A DNA stretch of 64,000 bases from Lepidodermella squamata (taxonomy: Eukaryota; Gastrotricha), in contig JBLDXI010000012.1 in NCBI GenBank assembly GCA_047495785.1, forward strand, positions 248,001-312,000, written 5' to 3'. Below are positions 10,340 to 19,110 of this stretch, one piece after another. Numbering within the stretch: the stretch's first letter is position 1; every line of letters starts with the position of its first letter. The position numbers and the translations under genes are program-made. The notes under the pieces were generated by a model, which saw only the letters and a program-made list of their open reading frames with translations, was not told the origin of the DNA and searched no databases.

Positions 10340-10545
10340 ATGGTTGTATTGAAATAAAAAAATTCAAATTCGGCAAATTTATTTTTGCTTGGTATAGTTT
10401 CGGAGCATATTGCTCTAGGAATGGGGAGTGCAAGATAATCTGGTGCTAAAATGACATGGCGCTGTCTGTTGGGGATATCATATTGATAAATAAGTTATCA
10501 TCGTCTCGTTTTCGGCTTTCGGTGTATTCCAGTATCAGTTAGTAG

Positions 10546-10731
10546 TCATTTATTAGGCTCTCGCAGAAGGCTTAGCAAACGCATGCGGTGGGCGGGTGGA
10601 ACTCGTTTGTCCATGAAGTCGTAGTAGGTGTCATCCCAATCACGGGCGCTGACAACTGGAAGCGTTGCAGCGAAGAAAATCGTTGCAATAACAGCCAAAG
10701 TGAACATTAGCGCCAAGTACCGACCAGCCAT
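10546..10731 (-). CDS. Very small secreted protein (61 aa)
   Basis: I do not recognise a family. Residues 1-29 form a signal peptide with a long hydrophobic core ending VVSA. The mature part has DDTYYDFMDKR followed by a 17-residue tail starting VPPAHRMR; the KR would separate the two. It is intronless and without cysteines. Strand, size and the DD/aromatic segment match the gene at 10145-10339. A peptide precursor is plausible but not shown. Confidence 0.62.
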   Translation of the reverse strand: MAGRYLALMFTLAVIATIFFAATLPVVSARDWDDTYYDFMDKRVPPAHRMRLLSLLREPNK

Positions 10732-10739
10732 TTTTTGCT

Positions 10740-11095
10740 AAATTTTCGGAGTACAATATTTTTTGCGAAAAAATGGATTGATAGGAGAAAACGCTGTAGG
10801 CTAGCTTATTAGACTAGGCTTAGTTTTTTTCCATCATACCCTGAAGATCAATTTATTTATTTTTGAATCGTCCGGTCTGATAATAACTCTCATGGTGAAT
10901 TTCAATTATTCAAAAAATAGCGCTATACTAGTTTCATAAGGAATGCTATTCATCATATCAATCACCGGTCGCTAAATATGAGATGGCGTTATGAAGAATA
11001 CCAAATAATCCATCTCTTGAGATGAGTATTATCTGTCACCGGGTTCGAAGAGATTTACTCGCGGCAAAGCAAAATGCTAAATAATCGATAAGACC
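10740..11095. other. Intergenic, no gene seen
   Basis: This is 356 AT-rich bases between two minus-strand secreted genes. No supported feature. Confidence 0.35.
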
Positions 11096-11404
11096 TCATT
11101 TGCTGACAGCTGCTGTCTGGGGCTTTTGTTTGCTGCGGACTTTGAAGGGTCGGCCGTTGTAGAATCGCAGACTTTTGCCATTCTTGAGCGCCACAACAAC
11201 AGTCATCTTGCCGTCCACAGTTTCCGTGCTCAATTTGGCATTTTTCAATTCTTCCAAGACACTGACAACTTCAGGCTGACTCGCGGTGTTTCGCAGATCG
11301 AGCACGTTTCGCCTACCACCGGCGATAACTGCCGAGAAGAATATGTTCAACAACAGAGTTGAGACTAATACCCACATCGAAAATTTCGAGTTCGATGAGT
11401 ACAT
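11096..11404 (-). CDS. Small secreted protein (102 aa)
   Basis: I do not recognise a family. The frame is open upstream to 11419 but the first ATG is at 11404. A second ATG 9 residues in also precedes the hydrophobic core MWVLVSTLLLNIFFSAVIA, so the signal peptide is present with either start. The mature part is mixed alpha/beta-looking (VVSVLEELKNAKL, DGKMTVVVALKNGK) and ends in a basic tail KVRSKQKPQ. There are no cysteines. It is intronless. It looks more globular than most peptide precursors nearby. Confidence 0.6.
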   Translation of the reverse strand: MYSSNSKFSMWVLVSTLLLNIFFSAVIAGGRRNVLDLRNTASQPEVVSVLEELKNAKLSTETVDGKMTVVVALKNGKSLRFYNGRPFKVRSKQKPQTAAVSK

Positions 11405-11419
11405 GATGTAATTTGCCAC

Positions 11420-11718
11420 CTTAGAAGCGTGTAAAGAGTGGAATGAAACGATTTTTTAAATTATATAGCTCGTAAGAGTGAAATCGGCGGAAGTTCAAGC
11501 GTGGCTTGATAATGGCTTTATATGTTCATACAAACCTCTCCGCAATTTAAACGCTCGCCGTTTTCTATAGACATATGTACTAGTGCTTTTCTTTCGTTAT
11601 GACCCTAATCAAATTTTCTTAAAAACTCTCAGATGTATTCCTTGATTTGTATTTATAGCTGTAACTACGCAAAATTGTGCGTCATATGACATGGATAATT
11701 TGATTAGAAATATAGCCT
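11420..11718. other. Intergenic, no gene seen
   Basis: This is an AT-rich stretch between two minus-strand secreted genes. Nothing supported. Confidence 0.3.
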
Positions 11719-12150
11719 TTATATCTGCTCCAAGTATTTCGGCCATGAATATCGTGTTAGTGGTTCCAATCGCCGTAGCTGGCTCGCCATAGCCGTAGGA
11801 GTAGTCCGTCGTCTTTCGGTAATGATAGCCGCAAGAGATTTCAGCTTATTCATCGTGCTCTGGCGGGTCGGGTCGACGGGCAGATTTTTAGTTTGACGAT
11901 CACCCAGAAGCCGATATAGAAGGATCTTCTCCTGCCGTGATCGTTGTTTGAGCCATGATTTCGCTCCTTCTTTCAACTGATCCCTTAGCTTAAGCATATC
12001 ATCTTCGTCATCGAAGTATTCACCAAGCCCGGAGCTGTGTCGAATGAAGTTTTTGTATCGTGGAAGTGGAGAAAAGCTCCAATTTTCATCTCCACGTGCA
12101 TACGAGAGGAAGATTGCGAACATGAAGGATAAAAAGATTGGTGATAGCAT
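11719..12150 (-). CDS. Secreted basic protein (143 aa)
   Basis: I do not recognise a family. The first ATG in frame is at 12150 and begins a signal peptide (MLSPIFLSFMFAIFLSYARG). The mature part has an acidic patch FDDEDDM near residue 45, then a strongly basic helical-looking region rich in KLK and RRR. It contains no cysteines. The C-terminus is TRYSWPKYLEQI. It is intronless. Its 5' end lies 177 bases from the 3' end of the receptor gene at 12328-14586, both on the minus strand. The function is unknown. Confidence 0.65.
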   Translation of the reverse strand: MLSPIFLSFMFAIFLSYARGDENWSFSPLPRYKNFIRHSSGLGEYFDDEDDMLKLRDQLKEGAKSWLKQRSRQEKILLYRLLGDRQTKNLPVDPTRQSTMNKLKSLAAIITERRRTTPTAMASQLRRLEPLTRYSWPKYLEQI

Positions 12151-12327
12151 TGCTAAATGCACACTTCCAACTTCCAACTCAGCTGAAAGTATCTGAAGTA
12201 TGTACGTCTGCTGTGAGAATTTGAAAAGCAGCTGGACGGATTCGGAAGCGGGGCGTCATTTTTTACCTTCACGTTCAATTCGACACCTTAAAATTGTGCG
12301 TTTTAGACCGCTTTCTGTTCTACTCCT

Positions 12328-14586
12328 CTACCTAGAGCTGGCTTGGCTTAATCGAGGTGCTGGCTTGACTTTCAGTGATACCACGGCAGCTGTAAATGTT
12401 GTAATTGATAGAATCAGGGCTGTCGCTGAAAAAACAACTGCGTGGGAAGCCGGAGAGTGAAACACGTAAATGAGTAAAACAGCTATTCCTATGAATAATG
12501 CATTGTTCCCCAACGCGAATCCGTAGAATTTCATCTCAAGTGAAGAGTGTTTTAGCCGAGTGGCTACCGTTGCTACACCGGAGGATATAAGCAAGCTATT
12601 CGAAACGCCTGCAACCGAAATCCATAATTCTGCGAGGCTGGAGCTGCAGATCACAGTGCGAAATTCCAACAAAGAATCTTGAACTTCATCGTATTCTGCT
12701 TGCCCGTCATTCATCTTCTCGATAGTGCTGTATGGTGTGTCATAAATTGCCCACACCAGGACAACAATCAAGTTCGTCGTCATGAATAACGTGAAGGGGA
12801 CTTTCATTAAGACCTTTCTGGAAAACTTATAACTGCAGAAGCCACACCTAGTTAACTGTCTATAAATTGGACGACGACTACGGTGTGGTCGAGCTGAATG
12901 TTGTTTTGATAGATTGTGATGATGGTAAATACATGTTCGAAGTTTCAGCCACAGGTAACCATTCATAAATGCAAATGCGGCAATTGAGAAGACCGTCTGA
13001 AGGATGCAGGTGAAATCGCCCACTACGTCGTATTTTACTAAGAATAGGCAAGATGTTAGGTTGGCCGATAAACATCCAACGATCAGGATTGCCGCGTCAT
13101 TTTTAGCGAAGGCGTTAGCTGTTAGCAACTTTATGGAAACAGACAATTCAGCTAGGGTAACTATCCCTGCAATTAGGTAAAGCGAAATAGAGGTAGCATC
13201 CTCTGGTTTTACTGCTACGGTGATGAGAGGTGGGTATGCCTTCGGAGGCCGTCCATCTCTCGTGAACCAGTCAACTGCGGAATTACTGACGATGAAGCTA
13301 TCAGGATCGTCAATCGCCATTGAAGCATTATGCTTGATGACAAAAGCTGACTGGAAACCGCTTTCTGGTGTCCATTGAATACCGCATTGTGGTTCGTCAT
13401 CACTTTCGATCCGATTTGAGTACGAGAATCGGCCTATTCTGAGCCCAACAAATTCAACGGAAGCTGCACTTGAGTTCACAGCTTGCATAACATCTTTAGG
13501 ATGCGTGGCGAAGTCTTTCAGCGATAATCCAGTTTCTTTCAGCTTGATATCTGCCTCGTGGAGAACTTTCATAGCCATTAGTGTAACTTCATGGTAGAGG
13601 TGCCGCCACAATGCGTCTGACGAGCCTTCAGTTTTCGTCTGCGTAGCTATAGCTCTTTCAAACTCTCGACTAGTGTAGCCAAGCGTCGTTACACCGAAGT
13701 CCTCATGTCCAAGCAGAAAATATCCGGTAAAAAAAGTCGACTTTATCTGATCGATGAGAGCCGCACGAGAGCAGCCGCGAGGCAGGGGAGGGAGTTCACC
13801 ATTTGCTTCAAACAAATTTGAGGAAAATGGGATGAATACATACTTAGGTGCCCTGACTCCGAACTCATGTGCTACGCACAAGAATTTTATCAATAAGTCC
13901 ACATTAGAAAATTCGAGCAGAACTATAAGTAGTTGGCTCTGCTTCAATGACTCTATGGTCTGCTGGTCAATATCTAGCACTGCGCTAAACCATGGTATGG
14001 TTATTCCTTGACTGAGCAATATTTTTTCGGTGAAAACGGCTCCAGCGTAGTCTCGAATGTTAGATGCGCTGGTTACTAGTGCTACTTTGTCCCATCGACC
14101 GATGCTTTTAACGAAACGCATCTTAGCGTAGGCAATTAAATCTCCCCCAGCGCGAACCCTGTAGAAATTTGGATATTGCTGTCGATTCGCCGTTAACGAT
14201 AAAGCGCCACAACCTACTCCGATTCCAATCATGCTGATATGATGAACCATACTGGCGATAGGTATGCACCCTGGCGTGTAATAAGGCCCTAAGGCAATGG
14301 GTGCGAGTCCTACGCTGTTGTTGGCAGGGCCTTGCCTCCAGAATGTGACCAGATTCGACACGGCTCGCAAAGAACTGGCGCCTTCGTCTCGAAATACCAC
14401 TTCAATATCGTAATCCGAGAGAAAATCAGCCCGCCTGTTTGCTGCATCGACAACAGCTTGGACTGCAGCTTTGCAGACCATGCCGTCGCGTGGTTGATTG
14501 CCGGTGAAGCCCACCTGAGCTAGAAGTTGCAGCTTATAAGTCTTCCCATCTACTACTGTAAATATTATAGCCAGTAGAAATAACAT
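12328..14586 (-). CDS. Class C GPCR, GABA-B-receptor-like (752 aa)
   Basis: This is a predicted plasma-membrane receptor. A short signal peptide (MLFLLAIIFTVVDG) precedes a Venus-flytrap domain of about 420 residues, then seven membrane helices and a short C-tail ending QASSR. It is the intact paralogue of the broken gene at 7028-9358, sharing FTGNQPRDGMVCKAAVQ near the N-terminus and PPKAYPP just before TM1. The loop between TM3 and TM4 is His/Arg-rich. The gene is intronless. Family membership rests on the flytrap sequence and the seven helices; the ligand and coupling cannot be read from the sequence. It sits between secreted-peptide genes on the same strand. Confidence 0.87.
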   Translation of the reverse strand: MLFLLAIIFTVVDGKTYKLQLLAQVGFTGNQPRDGMVCKAAVQAVVDAANRRADFLSDYDIEVVFRDEGASSLRAVSNLVTFWRQGPANNSVGLAPIALGPYYTPGCIPIASMVHHISMIGIGVGCGALSLTANRQQYPNFYRVRAGGDLIAYAKMRFVKSIGRWDKVALVTSASNIRDYAGAVFTEKILLSQGITIPWFSAVLDIDQQTIESLKQSQLLIVLLEFSNVDLLIKFLCVAHEFGVRAPKYVFIPFSSNLFEANGELPPLPRGCSRAALIDQIKSTFFTGYFLLGHEDFGVTTLGYTSREFERAIATQTKTEGSSDALWRHLYHEVTLMAMKVLHEADIKLKETGLSLKDFATHPKDVMQAVNSSAASVEFVGLRIGRFSYSNRIESDDEPQCGIQWTPESGFQSAFVIKHNASMAIDDPDSFIVSNSAVDWFTRDGRPPKAYPPLITVAVKPEDATSISLYLIAGIVTLAELSVSIKLLTANAFAKNDAAILIVGCLSANLTSCLFLVKYDVVGDFTCILQTVFSIAAFAFMNGYLWLKLRTCIYHHHNLSKQHSARPHRSRRPIYRQLTRCGFCSYKFSRKVLMKVPFTLFMTTNLIVVLVWAIYDTPYSTIEKMNDGQAEYDEVQDSLLEFRTVICSSSLAELWISVAGVSNSLLISSGVATVATRLKHSSLEMKFYGFALGNNALFIGIAVLLIYVFHSPASHAVVFSATALILSITTFTAAVVSLKVKPAPRLSQASSR

Positions 14587-14978
14587 TTGATTTTCGAATG
14601 TCAGTGTTAAACAGGACAGAGAAAATGTGAGAAATCAAAGCACATGGCGTGGCCGTTTGTATTTAAACTGGCAAGAATGTGTTTCCCTCACTAGGCGCAT
14701 AGAAAATGTCAAAGGTTTCCAACTTCATGAATAGCTCATTTTCTCGTTATATAGCTAAAGGCAGCTTTTTATCAGACATACAGCTCGATTGCACATTTCA
14801 AACTTCACCTGTTGACATCAAATGGCGTACTTGGAGCATTGTTTTGGAAATGCTAACTCATAACGATGAGCTGCGTAGTGACAATAAATCGCCTCTTGTC
14901 GAGTGTTCAAAATAAGCCTTCCTTTGCATGAATAATCGCTCATCGTAAGAGAAAATGGCATATATTCGGATAGTTTTA
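14587..14978. other. Intergenic upstream of a receptor gene
   Basis: The putative promoter of the minus-strand receptor starting at 14586 is here. A short plus-strand open frame at 14706-14915 has no signal peptide or recognisable motif and is not accepted as a gene. Confidence 0.35.
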
Positions 14979-15347
14979 TTAATAATATCTGTCAGGAATT
15001 CTACTCCTAGGTATTGGCTTTACAAGAGACTGTGGCCTTGATCGGGTGGATGATATCGAATAGGCATTCATCTTGTTGATTACTCTTGACTTTTCTGCCG
15101 GGGATAGAGCAACGTTGCGCGCAGCTTTCTCAGCCATCAAGCGTTCCGCTAACGGCGTCTCGAGATGACCTTGCGGCGAGGTTCTCGATGTCGAGTCTCT
15201 CTTGTTCTGCTTGGCGAGAATGATGAGCCATTGACGCCCGCGCAACGATCCGCTGGGAGCCTCTGAAACACTTGGCCAATGAAACGATACAGACGCAACT
15301 GCAGCGTTGTAAAATAAAGCGAACAAAATTGTGAATCGCCACAACAT
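14979..15347 (-). CDS. Small secreted basic protein (122 aa)
   Basis: I do not recognise a family. Residues 1-18 form a signal peptide (MLWRFTILFALFYNAAVA). The mature part carries a KR near residue 50 (NKRDSTSR), several single basic residues, and a basic Pro/Ser-rich C-terminus ending IPDRYY. There is no cysteine. It is intronless. Secretion is supported by the sequence; the precursor nature is inferred. Confidence 0.63.
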   Translation of the reverse strand: MLWRFTILFALFYNAAVASVSFHWPSVSEAPSGSLRGRQWLIILAKQNKRDSTSRTSPQGHLETPLAERLMAEKAARNVALSPAEKSRVINKMNAYSISSTRSRPQSLVKPIPRSRIPDRYY

Positions 15348-15808
15348 GTTGAAAGCTTGGTAAAAATCAGAGAGGTCTTGTCCTGACTAAACTCGAGTGC
15401 AAGGATGTTTTTGATTAAGCTCTTCCGTGATCGAAGCCTTACATCCTGATTATCAGCTACTTCCTTTTAGCTGACCTTAATTATGTCACACATTAGTGCA
15501 TGCGTATTTTGTTGAGAAGTTGTTCGCGGAAAACAAAGGTGTTAGGATTCGGCGTCCTGGAGGCTTTCCGCACCGGACTAGCGATAAGTCGGGATTCATC
15601 TGGTGAGATAAGCTTTGTGCGTAATACGGTTTGATTACTCAATAATGCTTAATGAGTTCCCGACATACTTATTCCGACAGTTTTCAACGACATCAACAGT
15701 AGTGATTTTGTCAAATACATGTTTATTAATCACTGTGATCGCGAATCATACCATATCACCCTGGAGATTTGATCGATCTCACTGATATCACATTGCACTC
15801 AGCAGGTA
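15348..15808. other. Intergenic, no gene seen
   Basis: This is 461 bases between two minus-strand secreted genes. No supported feature. Confidence 0.35.
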
Positions 15809-16279
15809 TTACTCTTGATTACTGTTAGCTACGTCCACGCTAATGCGCTTCCGGCTACGATCGTACAGTTTGAAATGTTGATCGTCATTATGGAACTTGC
15901 TCCTGCCCACTCGAGCCAATGCGTTCATACGATGTCGAACTGATTTCATAACCGTGCTCCAACCTTTTTCGGCAGCATCTGGGTGGGGGTATCCAGCTGA
16001 TCCTCTCATTAGATGCCAATAAGTAGATCGTTTTCTGCGTTGATCGAAGGAAATATCGCTCAACATGTTATCACTTGTTTCGAGAGCTTGAGCTGAACTG
16101 AAATCTCCTGTTATTGAACTCGCGATATTTGCGCGCTTGACGAGTTTCTTTTCAAGATGAGCCTCCTGAAAAGTATTTGAACCAATGAGGCTGCTCGACG
16201 CCGAAGCATATTCGAATGAGGCTGCTGTTAAGGCGGAGATTAAGGCGAGGGTGGAAGTTGCAATCCAACGGAAATACAT
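15809..16279 (-). CDS. Prohormone-like secreted protein with RRKR site (156 aa)
   Basis: I do not recognise a family. The first in-frame ATG (16279) starts a signal peptide of about 25 residues (MYFRWIATSTLALISALTAA). Basic sites KKLVKR, RRKR and RSRKR follow in order. The RRKR is followed directly by STYWHLMRGSAGYPHP, another YW-bearing segment after a basic site. There are no cysteines and it is intronless. The layout fits a multi-cleavage precursor. The exact peptides are not determined. Confidence 0.68.
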   Translation of the reverse strand: MYFRWIATSTLALISALTAASFEYASASSSLIGSNTFQEAHLEKKLVKRANIASSITGDFSSAQALETSDNMLSDISFDQRRKRSTYWHLMRGSAGYPHPDAAEKGWSTVMKSVRHRMNALARVGRSKFHNDDQHFKLYDRSRKRISVDVANSNQE

Positions 16280-16877
16280 CTTTGGCTCGAAAATTGTTTT
16301 GAGACGAGCGTGAGAATCGCTCAATCAGTGTTGTCTTACAGCTTAGCAACTTGAGTGACCTAACTGGTCATGTTCAATTAGCTGTAAAATGATATGAGAT
16401 GATTAGAAAATAGTTCTGTTGCCGCCAGCTGACAATTATTCACCCATTATGGAATATTTCGAAGACCAGATAAGCGGAGGTGGCACAGCAAGTTGTTGAG
16501 TCAGAATAGCAGCAGGGTTAATTGGGTGCGAATAAGCTCACGCCAATTCATTTCATGCTGTTGATAATGTCACGTTGAAAACATTAATGGATGTGTCTGT
16601 GGGGAATAGTGGGGGATCGATGATCAATGTTATGGTGTTGACTCGCAGTGAAATAAGCGAAAAAGGGACGCTCACGAACCCCAACTGCTCTGCCGAGTCA
16701 AGGAAATAGAAGATATACATGCCGCAAAAACAAATAAACAACTACCGATCACTCCGACATAGAGTCATTTTATATGCAACTACTGATTCACACCGATTTA
16801 TTTCACCGTGAAAATGTTGGTTAAAACTGATAATTCGTGTATGCAGACTGCGTGAAGATAGTTGTTTTTCCCTCTGC
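16280..16877. other. Intergenic, no gene accepted
   Basis: This is 598 bases. A minus-strand open frame of about 55 codons from an ATG at 16720 has hydrophobic stretches but no clear signal peptide, so it is not called. No other structure is seen. Confidence 0.35.
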
Positions 16878-17177
16878 TTAACCGAGGCGGTATTTGCGCA
16901 GGATATCAGGGGATAGGTGTCGCATCGAACTGGCGGCAGAAAATGCGTCGAACCTTCCTACGGCGTTTTTCTTGTTGATAGGACTCTCGGTAGTAGTCGT
17001 CGTTGGCTCTATAAGCTCTGAGCTGTCAAACTCGACGCCGTTTCGTCTCATGAAGGAAAATCGAGATGATGGACGGAATTGCATTGGACCGGGGCGAAAT
17101 TTGTTCGAGTAAGCGTGGCTTTCCATTGCAGCGATGCAGATGGTTACGAAGGCGATGATGATCAGTTTTGCAAGCAT
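16878..17177 (-). CDS. Small secreted protein with Thr-rich linker (99 aa)
   Basis: I do not recognise a family. Residues 1-22 form a signal peptide (MLAKLIIIAFVTICIAAMESHA). A basic aromatic segment (RFSFMRRNG) is followed by a TTTTTE linker likely to be O-glycosylated, KK near residue 70, and a C-terminal tail ending RKYRLG. There are no cysteines in the mature part. The final Gly after a basic-rich tail could be an amidation donor only if it is the true C-terminus of a cleaved peptide. It is intronless. Confidence 0.65.
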   Translation of the reverse strand: MLAKLIIIAFVTICIAAMESHAYSNKFRPGPMQFRPSSRFSFMRRNGVEFDSSELIEPTTTTTESPINKKNAVGRFDAFSAASSMRHLSPDILRKYRLG

Positions 17178-17571
17178 TTTTATTTGAAAGTGACAGCAGC
17201 TCTAAAATCTCAACACTGAACGTTGGAATGAAGGAATACATCATGCTAAGAGCTCTCAACTAAATTAAACTAAGCGTGGGGACTGTTTGAATTGAGTGGC
17301 TTGTGTCTGGAGTTGCAGACACCTGTGAATACTATCCCATAGAAGGTCTCTTTTCTAGCGTTATCCTGATTAAATTCCCGAAAATCAGTGCTAAATATGA
17401 ACCGTTTCAGAGTCCAAGGTATAGGTGGCAACCCCCGTGAAAATCAAAGTATTTTGCTACGCTTGCTTGGATTCGTTTATTACGCCTTTCAATGACGAAG
17501 CGATATAAAAGATGATACAAAGATGGCCAGAAAGCCTTAGAAAGTCACAATGAATCTCTTTCATCAACCCA
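17178..17571. other. Intergenic, no gene seen
   Basis: This is 394 bases between minus-strand secreted genes. A TATAAAAG-type sequence lies near 17505 on the plus strand but no gene follows it in that orientation. Confidence 0.3.
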
Positions 17572-17880
17572 CTAAGTTTTAGAATGACGTGAACCCGATT
17601 TGTATATGTTTGAAAAGTGGTGTTTGGTTTGGTTGTCGATCACAGCATTATTAGAAGCTTGTTTATTTGTGCTGCCGCGCTCGTACTGCTTGCTCATCGT
17701 TCGAACTGAAGGATTCGGGGAGTTGCTATGCTTGCCAGAAAAGTGCATCTCCGTAACCATCAGTGACTTCAGCAACATCCGATATCTTGGCTGAGGCCAA
17801 GCGTTGCTATCAGCTCCGGACTGGGCTAACGCGACGCAGAACAGGAAAAGAGCAATTTTCAGTAAATGTGATGTGAGCAT
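17572..17880 (-). CDS. Small secreted protein (102 aa)
   Basis: I do not recognise a family. Residues 1-24 form a signal peptide (MLTSHLLKIALFLFCVALAQSGA). The mature part is basic and Ser/Asn-rich, without cysteines or clear dibasic sites apart from single Arg/Lys, and ends RHSKT. It is intronless. It lies within a run of five minus-strand secreted genes between two receptor genes. Confidence 0.6.
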   Translation of the reverse strand: MLTSHLLKIALFLFCVALAQSGADSNAWPQPRYRMLLKSLMVTEMHFSGKHSNSPNPSVRTMSKQYERGSTNKQASNNAVIDNQTKHHFSNIYKSGSRHSKT

Positions 17881-18328
17881 CGTGATAATTGCTGTAAATG
17901 ATCACTTGGATAATAAAGCAGATAATTTGACTATGGGTGACCTTAACATCGCAGGTAATTTTCCTTCATGTAGTCTCCCTCATTATGCCTGAGCCTAATT
18001 TATTGAATAGAGAGCTCGATTTCACTACAGGCTACACGGTATAAATTTTCTAGTAGGAGTTGACCGAAGCAACACGTGAAAAACTTGAAGTCTCATCTGA
18101 GAGGAATTCTTGTATAATATTATCGAGGTTATAAAAGCGTAATTGCGATTAATAAATTTTATAAATATTTCTCAAACCATTTTTTAAATGGCTGCTTCAA
18201 AAAGATGAAAACCCAACGTATTCAAATATTTTTATTTCAGGACATAAAACGGCATATCAAGCTCATGCAGATGTCATCTCTGTTTTTGTAGTGCGAACTT
18301 TCTGGGACGGAACAAGCGATGACGCTGT
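17881..18328. other. Intergenic, no gene seen
   Basis: This is AT-rich, 448 bases. Several AATAAA-like words are present. No gene. Confidence 0.3.
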
Positions 18329-18568
18329 TCAATCGTGCAGTTTATCTTCGAAGCGCTGATTGTTATCAATCAAAGCCCTCATAGAATTTCGCATTTTATC
18401 GGTCGAAAATGCACCTGCATTTCGTTTATAATAAGAATCAAAATGTTGACCACCGAGAGAAAACGCTGGTGAAGCTTGCTTTGTCAGGTATTCGGACGAC
18501 CTGAACCGCATAGCGAGCGAGAACGTCGAAAACAATGCAAGGAACAGGATGAAAAAGAAGCTACGCAT
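18329..18568 (-). CDS. Small secreted protein (79 aa)
   Basis: I do not recognise a family. The first in-frame ATG (18568) starts a signal peptide (MRSFFFILFLALFSTFSLA). The mature part of about 60 residues contains QHFDSYYKR followed by NAGAFSTDKMR. The KR could release a C-terminal peptide. There are no cysteines. It is intronless. FDS-F/Y-Y is also seen in the secreted gene at 2466-2936 (HFDSFYN), which may be chance. Confidence 0.65.
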   Translation of the reverse strand: MRSFFFILFLALFSTFSLAMRFRSSEYLTKQASPAFSLGGQHFDSYYKRNAGAFSTDKMRNSMRALIDNNQRFEDKLHD

Positions 18569-19110
18569 GATGCTTGATGTATATTTCAAAAAATTTCAGT
18601 GATTTCCAATAAAAATGCAGGATATTTTATCAGCGGAGATACCAGAGGGATCATCCAAATTAAATAAATTGCGCACTCTCATCTATTTATTTTTAGTTCC
18701 CAGTTGGGCTAAACAAATACAACCCATGTAATCAACCCATGAGAAATCAGCTATCAGCTTTCATTCCGTGCGCAAAGGGATCCATGTCCAGGCTCACGGA
18801 TTACAAAGCGTGGTGATGTGGCGCGACGCGCCGTTCAAACCTTTGCTGTAATTAAGATGCATTAGCACCAAAATTAGTCTAGGACGGAAAGAAAAAAGAT
18901 CATCTGAACTGAGACTACATGATGGATATTACATGAATTTGAGCTGAACCAATGCAACACGAAGTAAATGAATGGAAGCTACACAGGAAATCACGACTGC
19001 TTTAAAATAACAAAAATTGTTTTCCGTCCTTTTGGAACTTGAAAGGCATAGACAAAAAGATTTTGCTGCCAGTCTTACATTTATCTATTTTAAAACGTTG
19101 GGCACAGAGG
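18569..19110. other. Divergent upstream region
   Basis: This separates the minus-strand secreted gene (start 18568) from the plus-strand receptor (start 19111). No gene is seen. The frame of the receptor is open to 19039 but without an ATG. Confidence 0.35.

Noticed and set aside
11036-11050. GGGTTCGAAG as a tRNA B box
   Set aside because: Neither strand gives an acceptor stem or A box at the right distance.
12878-13075. Open frames antisense or offset to the receptor genes
   Set aside because: They run inside well-supported receptor coding sequence in other frames and show no signal peptide or motif of their own.
14706-14915. Plus-strand 69-codon frame upstream of the receptor at 12328-14586
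   Set aside because: It has an ATG but no signal peptide or recognisable motif; it more likely lies within the receptor's promoter.
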